NCBI GenBank assembly: GCA_963765785.1
Contig: CAVXXW010000017.1
Coordinates: 1 to 64,000, forward strand
Source of the DNA: AC-32 sp963765785
GTDB taxonomy: Bacteria; Actinomycetota; Thermoleophilia; Gaiellales; Gaiellaceae
Length of the DNA: 64,000 nucleotides
Reading direction: 5' to 3'
Made by a program: the position numbers and the translations under genes. How positions within the stretch are numbered: the stretch's first letter is position 1; every line of letters starts with the position of its first letter. Below, in pieces: positions 32,724-40,574 of this stretch. The notes beneath the pieces were generated by a model, which was not told the origin of the DNA, searched no databases, and was given only the letters and a program-made list of their open reading frames with translations.

Positions 32724-33416
32724 ATGCGCCGCAGCTACGCCGCCTACGCTGCGGGTGCCGTAGCGGCCGCGGTTTCCGCAGTGCTCGCCGCCCCGGCAGG
32801 GTCGGTGGTAGGTAGCGCAGTCTTGCCGCAGGGCAGCCAGGTCGCCTGGCCGCAGGAGGACAAGCTGGCACTGCATCCGAGCCCAGGGTCGTCGCAAGTC
32901 TCGGCAATGGTCGGCAGCCGCACGGAGTTCGGCTCCCCGACCGCGCTTCCGGTTGTTGCCGTTCGCGGCGGCTGGGTGGAGGTGATCTCGACCGAGCTCC
33001 GGAACGGCGTGCACGGATTCGTCCGCCGAGCGCAGGTGCGGCTGACTTCGACGCCGGTCGCGATCGACGTCGACCTCTCGAGCCGGTTGCTCCGCGTCTG
33101 GCGCCGCGGCCTCGTCATCCTTCGCGCGCGCGTCGGCATCGGCGCTGCCCGGTCTCCGACCCCGATCGGCCGCTTCGGGATCACGGACGAGCTGCGCGGC
33201 CTCGATCCGGCCGCCTACGGCTGCTGCATCCTCCCGCTCTCCGGCCACCAGACGCATCTGCCGCCGGGGTGGACGGGAGAAGACCGGCTCGCGATCCACG
33301 GCGGCGGAGGCATCGGCGCCCCCGTGTCGAGCGGCTGCCTGCACGCGAGCGAGACGATCCTGCGCCGGCTGATGCGCACCGTTCCCCTCGGGACACAGGT
33401 CGTGATCCACCCGTGA
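32724..33416 (+). CDS. L,D-transpeptidase (YkuD family)
   Basis: 230 residues. Signal peptide (YAAYAAGAVAAAVSAVLAAPA), an SH3-like stretch, then the YkuD domain: IDVDLSSRLLRVWRRGLVILRARVGIG, and the catalytic IHGGGGIGAPVSSGCLHASE with His and Cys in the SxGCxR/H motif. Cross-links peptidoglycan through meso-DAP or anchors proteins in the wall. It overlaps the next glycosyltransferase by four bases (GTGA), which suggests a wall-glycan link. A good promoter stands upstream. Confidence 0.88.
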   Translation: MRRSYAAYAAGAVAAAVSAVLAAPAGSVVGSAVLPQGSQVAWPQEDKLALHPSPGSSQVSAMVGSRTEFGSPTALPVVAVRGGWVEVISTELRNGVHGFVRRAQVRLTSTPVAIDVDLSSRLLRVWRRGLVILRARVGIGAARSPTPIGRFGITDELRGLDPAAYGCCILPLSGHQTHLPPGWTGEDRLAIHGGGGIGAPVSSGCLHASETILRRLMRTVPLGTQVVIHP

Positions 33417-34831
33417 CGGAGCAAGCCACGCCGCCGGTCGCGGCCACGGCCGAGACCGGCGGCGCTGTCGCCCGGCGCCGGCTGGGCGGGCGCTTCACGA
33501 GGCGCCGCCGCCCCGCCGCCGGGCTGCGACCGACGCTGGTGTTCGCGATCGCCGCCCTGCTGACCGCGGCGTGGGTCGGCTTCGCCGTGTGGGTCTCGGC
33601 GCCCTGGCGCGACCAGCTCGAGCAGGCGCTCGGCCCGGTGATGGCGTGGGTGATCCCGATCTTCCTCGCGTACATCCCGGGCCTCGTGATCGGCTTCATG
33701 GTCTTCACGCTGCTCATCAATCCCTACCGCGAGCTCTCGCTGGCGCCGCCGGGCGGCGGCTGGCCGGCTGTCACGATCGTCGTCGCCGCGTGGAACGAGG
33801 AAGAGGCGATCGTGCCGACCCTGCAGCGGCTCGCGGATCTCTCGTACGCCGGTTCGGTCGAGGTGGTGCTCGCCGACAACGCGTCCACGGACCAGACAGC
33901 CCAGCTGGCCGAGGAGGCCGCGCACGCCCTCGGGCTCGACTATCGCCGCGTCCTCGAGACGACTCCCGGGAAGAACGCGGCGCTGAACGCGGCTTTGAAG
34001 ACCGTGACGACGCCGATCGTCGTCACCGTCGACGCGGACACCTTCCTGCAGCGCGAGTCGTTGTCGTACCTGATCGCCAGGCTGTTAAGCGCGCCACAGG
34101 GGCAGCACGTCTGCGCGTGCGCCGGCGCGCTCGTCGCGCAGAACCCGCTCTCCCGCTACGTCACGCGGATGCAGCAGTGGGACTACCGGCTCGGCATCAA
34201 CGGCGTGAAGCGCATGCAGGCGTCGTACAACACCGCCCTCGTGGCGCAGGGAGCGTTCTCGGCGTACTGGGTCGACGACGTGCGCGCGGTCGGCGGCTGG
34301 CCCGATGCGATCGGCGAGGACATCGTGCTGACCTGGGCGATGCTCGGCAGCCGCGGGATCGTCCAGTACGAGCCCGTCGCGCTCGGCTTCACGATGGTGC
34401 CCGAGCGTCTCGGCCGGCTCCTGACCCAGCGCTCGCGCTGGGCGCGGGGGATGCTCGAAGGGCTTCGGACGCACCCCCCGCCGAAGCAGCCGCGCGTGCT
34501 GGCGAGGCTCGTGGCCGGGATCGACTACCTCGTGCCGCTGCTCGACGTCGGGGTCGTCTTCTTCTGGGTGCCGGGAGTGATCCTCTTCGTCTTCGGCTAC
34601 CCGCTGCTGTTCGGCTGGTGGTCGATGCTCCTGCTCCCGATCACGCTCGGGATCTTCGGCTTCCTGCGGCGCTGGCAGGAGCGGCACGTCTTCCACCGTC
34701 TGGACGTGCGCATCGGCAACGACGTCCGCGGCTTCGTCGGCTACCTCTTCGCGTACCAGGTGCTCACGTCCGCGGCGTCGCTGCGCGGCTACGCGCAGTA
34801 TCTCGGCGGCGCGACCCGCCGCTGGAAGTAG
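33413..34831 (+). CDS. Membrane glycosyltransferase family 2, NodC/IcaA/cellulose-synthase-like
   Basis: 472 residues from GTG 33413. Two N-terminal helices, then the GT2 domain (VTIVVAAWNEEEAIVPTLQRL, DNASTDQT, VDADT for DxD, VGGWPDAIGEDIVLTWAM for ED, and QRSRWARGM for the Q/RxxRW motif), then three to four C-terminal helices. This processive-type architecture makes and exports a beta-linked polymer such as poly-GlcNAc or a cellulose-like chain. Coupled to an L,D-transpeptidase gene. Product unknown. Confidence 0.85.
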   Translation: MTEQATPPVAATAETGGAVARRRLGGRFTRRRRPAAGLRPTLVFAIAALLTAAWVGFAVWVSAPWRDQLEQALGPVMAWVIPIFLAYIPGLVIGFMVFTLLINPYRELSLAPPGGGWPAVTIVVAAWNEEEAIVPTLQRLADLSYAGSVEVVLADNASTDQTAQLAEEAAHALGLDYRRVLETTPGKNAALNAALKTVTTPIVVTVDADTFLQRESLSYLIARLLSAPQGQHVCACAGALVAQNPLSRYVTRMQQWDYRLGINGVKRMQASYNTALVAQGAFSAYWVDDVRAVGGWPDAIGEDIVLTWAMLGSRGIVQYEPVALGFTMVPERLGRLLTQRSRWARGMLEGLRTHPPPKQPRVLARLVAGIDYLVPLLDVGVVFFWVPGVILFVFGYPLLFGWWSMLLLPITLGIFGFLRRWQERHVFHRLDVRIGNDVRGFVGYLFAYQVLTSAASLRGYAQYLGGATRRWK

Positions 34832-34834
34832 CGC

Positions 34835-34864
34835 TTGACAGCATTTGTGAGTGAGTGCTAACTT
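34835..34864 (+). promoter_or_regulatory. Promoter of the TetR gene, TTGACA-N18-TAACTT
   Basis: -35 TTGACA at 34835-34840 and -10 TAACTT at 34859-34864. The start GTG 34872 is seven bases further, so the transcript would be leaderless. The operator at 34850-34863 overlaps the -10. Confidence 0.6.
34850..34863. promoter_or_regulatory. TetR operator 1: AGTGA-N4-TAACT
   Basis: Inverted repeat overlapping the -10 of the tetR promoter, matching operator 2 (35451-35464): both are AGTGA-N4-T(A/T)ACT, inside a shared TGTGAGTGAG context. Confidence 0.6.
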
Positions 34865-34871
34865 CCAACGC

Positions 34872-35426
34872 GTGAACGCAGCGACGACCACCCGGAAGAC
34901 CGCCGACGAGCGGCGCGAGGAGATCCTCGCCGTCGCGCTCGATGAGTTCGGCGAGCACGGCCTCGACGGCACCTCGACCGACACGATCGCCCGCAAGGCC
35001 GGCATCTCGCAGCCGTACCTCTTCCGCCTCTTCGGCACGAAGAAGGAGCTCTACCTCGAGACCGTCCGGCGCTGCCTGGCCGAGACCCTGCAGCTCTTCC
35101 AGGAGGCCGCCGACGACCTGCACGGCGAGGAGGCGCTCAACGCGATCGGGCAGGCCTACCGCGGCCTGCTGGCCGACCGCGTGCGGCTCCGCGGCCAGAT
35201 GCAGGCGTACTCCGACTGCGACGACGACGACGTGCGGGAGGTCGTCCGCGACGGCTTCGGCCGGCTGGTCGAGTACGTCGAGCGCGTCTCCGGGGCCGAG
35301 CCCGAGCGTGTCCGCGACTTCTTCGCGTTCGGGATGCTGCTGAACGTGTTCGCCTCGATGGACCTGCTCAACCATCCGGCGCCGTGGGCGAAGGAGATCC
35401 TCGAGTCGTGCATGGGGAAGAAGTGA
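34872..35426 (+). CDS. TetR/AcrR family transcriptional regulator
   Basis: 184 residues from GTG 34872; the upstream in-frame GTG 34851 lies inside the operator and is rejected. N-terminal HTH: RREEILAVALDEFGEHGLDGTSTDTIARKAGISQPYLFRLFGTKKELYLETV, a textbook TetR domain. The C-terminal ligand domain is FFAFGMLLNVFASMDLLN. It represses itself and the MFS gene 58 bases downstream through two matching operators. The ligand is probably a drug or secondary metabolite exported by the MFS protein. Confidence 0.9.
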   Translation: MNAATTTRKTADERREEILAVALDEFGEHGLDGTSTDTIARKAGISQPYLFRLFGTKKELYLETVRRCLAETLQLFQEAADDLHGEEALNAIGQAYRGLLADRVRLRGQMQAYSDCDDDDVREVVRDGFGRLVEYVERVSGAEPERVRDFFAFGMLLNVFASMDLLNHPAPWAKEILESCMGKK

Positions 35427-35450
35427 CCTCTTTTTTTCGTCACGTATGTG

Positions 35451-35464
35451 AGTGAGCAATTACT
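35451..35464. promoter_or_regulatory. TetR operator 2: AGTGA-N4-TTACT
   Basis: Upstream of the MFS gene (ATG 35485), overlapping the -10-like TTACTA. A run of seven T at 35431-35437 precedes it. AAGGAGA at 35474-35480 is the MFS ribosome-binding site. Confidence 0.6.
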
Positions 35465-35484
35465 AGCCACATGAAGGAGACGAG

Positions 35485-36897
35485 ATGACCCAGCGCACCG
35501 CCCTCATCTGGACGTTCGCGATCAGCTCGGTCGCGCTGTTCATGACGACGCTCGACAACCTCGTCGTGACGACGGCGCTCCCGGTGATCCGGAACGACCT
35601 GCACGCGAGCCTCTCCGGGCTCGAGTGGACGGTCAACGCCTACACACTGACCTTCGCCGTCCTCCTGATCACGGGCGCGGCGCTCGGCGACCGCTTCGGC
35701 CGGCGCCGGATGTTCGTCATCGGCCTGGCGATCTTCACCGCCGGCTCCGCGGCCGCGGCGCTCGCGCCGTCGATCGACGTGCTGATCGCCGCGCGCGCGG
35801 TGCAAGGCCTCGGCGGCGCGATCGTCCTGCCGCTGACTCTGACGATCCTGAGCGCGGCCGTCCCGGCAGAGCGCCGTGGGCTCGTGCTCGGCGCCTGGGG
35901 CGGGATCAGCGGCCTCGCGGTCGCGATGGGGCCGCTCGTCGGCGGCGCGGTCGTCGAAGGCATCTCCTGGCAGTGGATCTTCTGGCTGAACGTGCCGATC
36001 GGCCTCGTGCTGATCCCGCTGGCGTACTTCCGCCTCCGCGAGACGTACGGCTCGAACGACGCGCTCGACCTGCCGGGCGTCGGCCTCGCGAGCGTCGGCC
36101 TGTTCGGGATCGTCTGGGGCCTCGTCCGCGGCAATCAGGTCGGCTGGGGCAGCGTCGAGATCGTGACCTCGCTCGTGCTCGGCCTCGCTCTGCTGGGGCT
36201 GTTCCTGCTCTGGGAGCTGCGGGCGGAGCAGCCGATGCTGCCGCTGCGCTTCTTCCGCAGCCGCACCTTCAGCGCGGCAAACGCCGCGTCGTTCCTGATG
36301 TTCTTCGGCATGTTCGGCTCGATCTTCCTGCTGGCGCAGTTCTTCCAGACCGTGCAGGGCTATTCGCCGCTGCAGGCCGGGCTGCGCGTGCTGCCGTGGA
36401 CGGCGATGCCGATCTTCGTCGCGCCGCTGGCCGGGGCGCTCTCAGACCGCATCGGCGGCCGCCCGCTGATGGCGACCGGGCTCGCGCTGCAGGCGGTCGG
36501 GCTCGGCTGGATCGCGTTCGTCTCGACGCCGACGGTCGCGTACTCGGCGCTCGTGATTCCGTTCATCCTCTCGGGCGTCGGCATGGCGCTCTACTTCGCG
36601 CCGGTCGCGAACGTGGTGCTCTCGGCCGTGAAGCCGGAGGAGGAGGGCCAGGCCTCCGGAGCCAACAACGCGATCCGCGAGCTCGGCGGCGTCTTCGGCG
36701 TGGCCGTGCTGGCCTCAGTGTTCGCGCACTACGGCGGCTACGGCTCGGGCCAGGGCTTCGTGGACGGCCTCACGCCGGCGATCTACGTCGGCGCAGCGCT
36801 CGTCGCCGCCGGCGCGGTCGCGTCGCTCGGCATCGCGCGCAAGCGGCGCGCGCCGCAGGAGCAGGAGACCTACGAGACGATGCTCGAGGCCGCTTAG
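35485..36897 (+). CDS. MFS drug efflux transporter, DHA2 (EmrB/QacA) family, 14 helices
   Basis: 470 residues. First helix with TTLDNLVVTTALPVIRNDL (motif D1, as in EmrB), LGDRFGRRRMFVIGL (motif A), then LGAWGGISGLAVAMGPLVGGAVV (motif C) and 14 predicted helices. Proton-coupled efflux of lipophilic compounds. Regulated by the upstream TetR. Its stop overlaps the eIF-2B-like gene tail to tail by four bases. It is the only apparent efflux pair in the glycan locus. Confidence 0.9.
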   Translation: MTQRTALIWTFAISSVALFMTTLDNLVVTTALPVIRNDLHASLSGLEWTVNAYTLTFAVLLITGAALGDRFGRRRMFVIGLAIFTAGSAAAALAPSIDVLIAARAVQGLGGAIVLPLTLTILSAAVPAERRGLVLGAWGGISGLAVAMGPLVGGAVVEGISWQWIFWLNVPIGLVLIPLAYFRLRETYGSNDALDLPGVGLASVGLFGIVWGLVRGNQVGWGSVEIVTSLVLGLALLGLFLLWELRAEQPMLPLRFFRSRTFSAANAASFLMFFGMFGSIFLLAQFFQTVQGYSPLQAGLRVLPWTAMPIFVAPLAGALSDRIGGRPLMATGLALQAVGLGWIAFVSTPTVAYSALVIPFILSGVGMALYFAPVANVVLSAVKPEEEGQASGANNAIRELGGVFGVAVLASVFAHYGGYGSGQGFVDGLTPAIYVGAALVAAGAVASLGIARKRRAPQEQETYETMLEAA

Positions 36898-37757
36898 TCG
36901 CCGAGCAGCTTGTAGCCCTCGCGCAGGAAGGGCGTTCGATCGACGAGGGCGCGGATCTCCTCCGGGGAGACCGTGCCCTCTTCGGTCACGATGCAGTCGA
37001 TCAGGTCGGCCGGGGTCAGCTCGAACTCGGGCGCCGTCAGCTCGGGCGCGACGGCCGAGTCGTACGGCGCGAGTTTGACCACCTCGCAGGCGACCACGAC
37101 CGGCACGTTGTCGGCGGCCGCCGCCTCGGCCAGGAGCGTCGTCCCGGCCTTGTTGATCAGCGCGCCGTCGCGGAAGACCGTATCGGCGCCGAGGAGCAGC
37201 ATCGACGCCCATTCGAGCCGGCTCGGCGCCTGCTCGTCCTCGACGAGCTCGACCTCGAGCCCGTTCGCCCGCAGGTCCTCCGCAAACGCGCGGCCCTCGT
37301 CCTGCGGCGACGAGACGGTGCAGATGACGCGTTCCGGCGGCGTGTGAAGCAGGGCTTCGTGCACCGTTGCCGAAGCCGAGTGCGTGAGCACAACCGCGTC
37401 CTCGAGCCGGTCCTGCAGCTGGATCGCGATCGAGGCCGCCGCCCGCAGCCGGCTGTTCACGAGCGCGTCGGCCTCCTCGCGCACGAGCCGCTGGAAGTCC
37501 TCGACCTCGAGCCCGGTGTTCGCGGCCGCCGCAGCGAGCAGCCGTCCGACTGCGCCCGCGACCGCCCCCACGCCGGGCCTGCTGGAGGACAGCTCGCGCC
37601 CTGCTGACACGAGGCGCTCGAGCAGCTCCTCCGCCGTCGCCGCCGGCCCTTCGGCCACGTCGGCCAGCGCCTCGACCGCACGGCGAGCCATCCAGCTCGC
37701 GCCGTGCTCGCGGTCGGCCCTGAGCTCTGCGACGCGCTCGGCGAGGACGCTCGACAC
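36894..37757 (-). CDS. eIF-2B alpha/beta/delta-like protein (MtnA/ribose-1,5-bisphosphate isomerase superfamily)
   Basis: 287 residues from GTG 37757. C-terminal Rossmann-like half: VVLTHSASATVHEALLH, VICTVSSPQDEGRAFAEDL, GADTVFRDGALINKAGTTLLAEAA, VPVVVACEVVKLAPY, DLIDCIVTEEGTVSPEEI, all eIF-2B-family signatures. The N-terminal helical half is divergent. In bacteria and archaea such proteins act as aldose-ketose isomerases on ribose-1,5-bisphosphate or methylthioribose-1-phosphate. No Rubisco or methionine-salvage genes are nearby. Divergent from the next gene. Confidence 0.7.
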   Translation of the reverse strand: MSSVLAERVAELRADREHGASWMARRAVEALADVAEGPAATAEELLERLVSAGRELSSSRPGVGAVAGAVGRLLAAAAANTGLEVEDFQRLVREEADALVNSRLRAAASIAIQLQDRLEDAVVLTHSASATVHEALLHTPPERVICTVSSPQDEGRAFAEDLRANGLEVELVEDEQAPSRLEWASMLLLGADTVFRDGALINKAGTTLLAEAAAADNVPVVVACEVVKLAPYDSAVAPELTAPEFELTPADLIDCIVTEEGTVSPEEIRALVDRTPFLREGYKLLGD

Positions 37758-37784
37758 GCCGGGATTGTGGCACAGGCGGTTCGG

Positions 37785-38549
37785 ATGAGGCTGCTCGTCC
37801 TCGGGGCGCAGGAGACAGGCCTGCTCGCCGCCGCCCGCGCACGGGGTGTATTCGTGATCGCGGTCGACCGCGACGCGTCCGCGCCCGGCTTCCGGCTCGC
37901 GGATCGACGCGCGATCCTCCCGCTCGACGACGAGCCCGCGCTCGAGCGCCTCGTCGAAGCCGGCCGTGTCGACGGCGTGCTCGGCACGGACTCGCCGACG
38001 ACCGCGGTGGCCGCCAGGATCGCGAGCCGCTTCGGCCTGCGCCATCCGCTCTCGCCGGAGGCCGGGGTGCTTGTGAGCTCGCCGCTGCGACGACGGACGA
38101 AGCTCGCCGAGGCGCGGATCCCGCAGACGCGCTGGGCTGTCTTGCGCGGCGACGTCGAGGCTGCCTTCCCGTGTGTCGTCGGCCCGCTTGACCGCAAGGG
38201 TCGTCGGCTCGCAGAAGAGGCCCCAGGCGGGGCCGAGGTGACAGTGACGGCGTTCTCGCGCTCGGGCGCGTTCCAGCCGCTGCTCGGCAGCGGCGTTCCC
38301 GTGGAGGTCGCGTGCAGAGCCGCGCAGGCGCTCGGCATCCGCGAAGGGCTCAGCTCGACCCGGCTGCGGCTCTGCGTGGACGGCCCCCGGGTCGCCTCGC
38401 TGCACGCGCACGTCGGCGCGCGCGAGGCCGAGCTGTGCCGGCTGCTCCTCGGGATCGACGTGCACGGGCTCGCGCTCGACGCGGCGTTCGGGCTGAGCCG
38501 GGCGGCCGAGGACGTACGCTTCGGCTCGGCCGATGCGCAAGTGGCGTAA
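37785..38549 (+). CDS. Truncated ATP-grasp-like protein (pre-ATP-grasp domain, degenerate core)
   Basis: 254 residues. The N-terminal LVLGAQETGLLAAARARGVFVIAVDRDASAPG and DDEPALERLVEAGRVDGVLGTDSPT match the PurK/carbamoyl-phosphate-synthetase pre-ATP-grasp domain. After SPLRRRTKLAEARIPQTRWAV the expected lysine-containing ATP loop is poor (CVVGPLDRKGRRL). The Glu/Asn metal site is missing, and the protein is about 130 residues short. Probably inactive or of altered function. It sits with a flippase-like gene three bases downstream. Confidence 0.6.
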   Translation: MRLLVLGAQETGLLAAARARGVFVIAVDRDASAPGFRLADRRAILPLDDEPALERLVEAGRVDGVLGTDSPTTAVAARIASRFGLRHPLSPEAGVLVSSPLRRRTKLAEARIPQTRWAVLRGDVEAAFPCVVGPLDRKGRRLAEEAPGGAEVTVTAFSRSGAFQPLLGSGVPVEVACRAAQALGIREGLSSTRLRLCVDGPRVASLHAHVGAREAELCRLLLGIDVHGLALDAAFGLSRAAEDVRFGSADAQVA

Positions 38550-38552
38550 CAC

Positions 38553-39530
38553 GTGAAGTACCGGAGGCTCCGCCTGCTGGCGACGCTCGCCGTCACCGGC
38601 CTCCTGACCGCGTACCTCGTCTGGAAGATCAACATCACGACGACGCTGCACGCAATCGTGCATGCGAACCTCGGCTACTTCGCCGCGGCGGTGGCGATCA
38701 TGATCGGCACGGTCTGGCCGATGGCCTGGCGCTGGCAGCAGCTCCTCTCGGCGCGCGGGATCCACGAGCGCCTCAGCTGGCTGACGCGCGCCTACTTCGT
38801 TGCCTACACGGCCGGTCAGCTCCTGCCCACGGCGGTCGGCGGCGACGCGGTGCGGATCTACGAGACGGCGCGACGGCACACGGGACGCGGCGGCGAGGTC
38901 GCCGGCTCGGTGCTGCTCGAGCGGGCGCTCGGCGGCGCGGCGACGCTTGCGCTCGCGGCGGTCGGCTTCGCGCTCGCGATCGGGAACTATCCGATCGGGC
39001 CCTACCTCTGGATCGAGGGCTTCTTCGTCGTCGCGACGTTCTTCCTTGCGATCGCCCTCTTCTCGCGCCGCGCGCGGCCGCTGCTCGCCAAGACGGTGCC
39101 GCTGCTCCGCTTCCTGCGGGTCGAGCGGCCGATCCGCGCCGCCTACGAGGGCATCCATGCCTACCGCGACCACCCAGAGCTCCTCTTCGGCGTGTTCGTG
39201 CTCACGCTCGCCGTGCAGGCTGTCCGCGTGCTGGCGATTTGGCTCGCAGGAAAGGCCGTCGGCGTCGACCTCCCGCCGCGGCCGTACTACGTGATGGGAC
39301 CGCTGCTCTTCCTCGTCCTGCTCGTGCCGTTCTCGATCAATGGGATCGCCGTGCGCGAGTCGTTCTTCGTCAGCTTCCTCGGCCGGCTCGGCGTCAACCC
39401 CGACAAGGCCTTCGCGACGGGCTTCCTCTTCTTCGTGGTGACGCTCTGCCTGTCGCTGCCCGGCGCGCTGCTCCTCGGCTGGCAGAGCATCCGCGGGCTG
39501 ACCACCCGCGCCGCTGCACCAGATGGCTGA
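38553..39530 (+). CDS. Flippase-like membrane protein (UPF0104/LPG-synthase TM-domain family)
   Basis: 325 residues, about eight helices. N-terminal TLAVTGLLTAYLVWKINI, then the family hallmark FVAYTAGQLLPTAVGGDAVRIYETAR (aglD-type TAxxLPxxxGGDxxR), and SINGIAVRESFFVSFLGRLGV. Similar proteins (MprF N-domain, AglD) move lipid-linked sugars or lysyl-lipids. Start GTG 38553. It lies immediately upstream of the structured 39532-39686 region and a GT2 gene. Likely part of glycolipid export. Confidence 0.8.
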   Translation: MKYRRLRLLATLAVTGLLTAYLVWKINITTTLHAIVHANLGYFAAAVAIMIGTVWPMAWRWQQLLSARGIHERLSWLTRAYFVAYTAGQLLPTAVGGDAVRIYETARRHTGRGGEVAGSVLLERALGGAATLALAAVGFALAIGNYPIGPYLWIEGFFVVATFFLAIALFSRRARPLLAKTVPLLRFLRVERPIRAAYEGIHAYRDHPELLFGVFVLTLAVQAVRVLAIWLAGKAVGVDLPPRPYYVMGPLLFLVLLVPFSINGIAVRESFFVSFLGRLGVNPDKAFATGFLFFVVTLCLSLPGALLLGWQSIRGLTTRAAAPDG

Positions 39531-39531
39531 A

Positions 39532-39686
39532 CCCTCGCTTTCCTGGCGGCCGGCCGGTGGTTCGATGCCGGAGGGCACAGTGCTTTGAGGCACGGGCCCG
39601 GAGAGCATCGGGCCGCCGGCGGGTCGAGGCCTTCGCGTGGCCCGGCTCCGCCGGGCGAGAGCGAAGGCCGGCCAGGAGAGCGAGGG
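39532..39686. repeat. 155-bp structured palindrome with two sub-hairpins
   Basis: The outer 15-bp stem CCCTCGCTTTCCTGG (39532-39546) pairs with CCAGGAGAGCGAGGG (39672-39686); the one mismatch is a G-U pair in RNA. Inside are two hairpins. One runs 39563-39610 (CGATGC/GCATCG, with GTGC-TTTGAG-GCAC at its tip). The other runs 39628-39669 (GGCCTTCGC/GCGAAGGCC around CCCGGC-TCC-GCCGGG). Together they would form a three-way junction. The TTG start of the next gene lies in the first apical loop. It may be a mobile repeat or a 5'-UTR structure. Confidence 0.65.
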
Positions 39687-40574
39687 GAAGTCTCGGTCGT
39701 CGTCGTCACCTACAACGCGCTGCCCTGGGTCGAACGGGCGCTCGAGAGCGTGCGCGGGAACGAGACGATCGTCGTCGACCACGGCTCGACCGACGGCACG
39801 CTCGAGCTGGTGCGGGAGCGGTTCCCCGAGGTGCGTGTGATCGAGCAGGAAAACGTGGGCCTCGGCGGCGGCTCGAACGCGGGCATGCGCGCCGCGTCGG
39901 GCGAGTGGTTCCTGCTGCTCAACTCCGACGCCTGGGCCGCGGGAGACGCGGTCGAGCGCCTAGAGGCCTTTGGCGAGGCGAATCCGGAAGCGGCCGTAAT
40001 CGGCCCGCGGCTGCGCTACCCCGACGGGCGGCTGCAGCGCTCGGTGCGCGGGTTCCCGACGCTCTGGCGGCTCGCGACCGAGTATTTCTTCCTGCGCAAG
40101 CTGGCGCCTCGCTCGCGCGCCTTCAACGCCTTCTACGGCGACGGCTTCGAGCACGACCGGCCGTACGAGGCCGAGTTTCTGATGGGCTCCGTCCTGCTCG
40201 TCCGCCGCGAGGCCGCCGATACGGTTGGCCTCTTCGACGAGGACTTCTTCATGTTCAGTGAGGAGACGGACTGGTGCTACCGCTTCCGCCAGGCGGGCTG
40301 GAAGGTGCTCTTCACGCCTGAGGCGGAGTTCACCCACGTCGGCGGGGCGACGACGAAGAAGACGTGGGACCCGATGTTCCGCGAGCAGGTGCGCGGCCAC
40401 ATCCGCTTCCTCGACAAGCACCGCGGCCGGCGCGAGGCCGAGCGCGCCCGGAAGCTGCTGCACGTCTCGCTGCGGCTGCGCGGGTGGGCGTTCCCGGGTG
40501 ACCGCGGCCGGACCTACGCCGACACGGCCGACTGGCTCGGGGGCTCGTCCGTCGAGGAGCTGCTCGCGCGGTGA
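39585..40574 (+). CDS. Glycosyltransferase family 2, rhamnosyltransferase-like
   Basis: GT2 core from about 39690: VSVVVVTYNALPWVERALESV, HGSTDGT, ENVGLGGGSNAGMRAASGEW, LLLNSDAW, then PTLWRLATEYFFL and LFDEDFFMFSEETDWCYRFRQAGWKVLF as in WbbL/Rfb-type enzymes. The only in-frame start upstream is TTG 39585, so residues 1-34 (RHGPGEHRAAGGSRPSRG...) are encoded by the 155-bp palindrome and are unlike the family. The true N-terminus is uncertain. Overlaps the ATP-grasp gene by four bases. Confidence 0.82.
   Translation: MRHGPGEHRAAGGSRPSRGPAPPGESEGRPGERGEVSVVVVTYNALPWVERALESVRGNETIVVDHGSTDGTLELVRERFPEVRVIEQENVGLGGGSNAGMRAASGEWFLLLNSDAWAAGDAVERLEAFGEANPEAAVIGPRLRYPDGRLQRSVRGFPTLWRLATEYFFLRKLAPRSRAFNAFYGDGFEHDRPYEAEFLMGSVLLVRREAADTVGLFDEDFFMFSEETDWCYRFRQAGWKVLFTPEAEFTHVGGATTKKTWDPMFREQVRGHIRFLDKHRGRREAERARKLLHVSLRLRGWAFPGDRGRTYADTADWLGGSSVEELLAR

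Noticed and set aside
34851..34871. GTG 34851 as the tetR start
   Set aside because: It lies inside the operator and between the -35 and -10 boxes; GTG 34872 fits the promoter and family length.
35431..35437. Run of seven T after tetR as an intrinsic terminator
   Set aside because: No stable GC hairpin precedes it. It may only be part of an AT-rich promoter region.
39555..39575. GGTTCGATGCC as a tRNA T-arm
   Set aside because: No acceptor, D or anticodon arms fit; it is part of the 155-bp palindrome.
36894..39782. Long minus-strand frame of about 960 codons extending the eIF-2B-like gene upstream
   Set aside because: It would run antisense through three genes and is low-complexity; GTG 37757 begins the recognisable protein.
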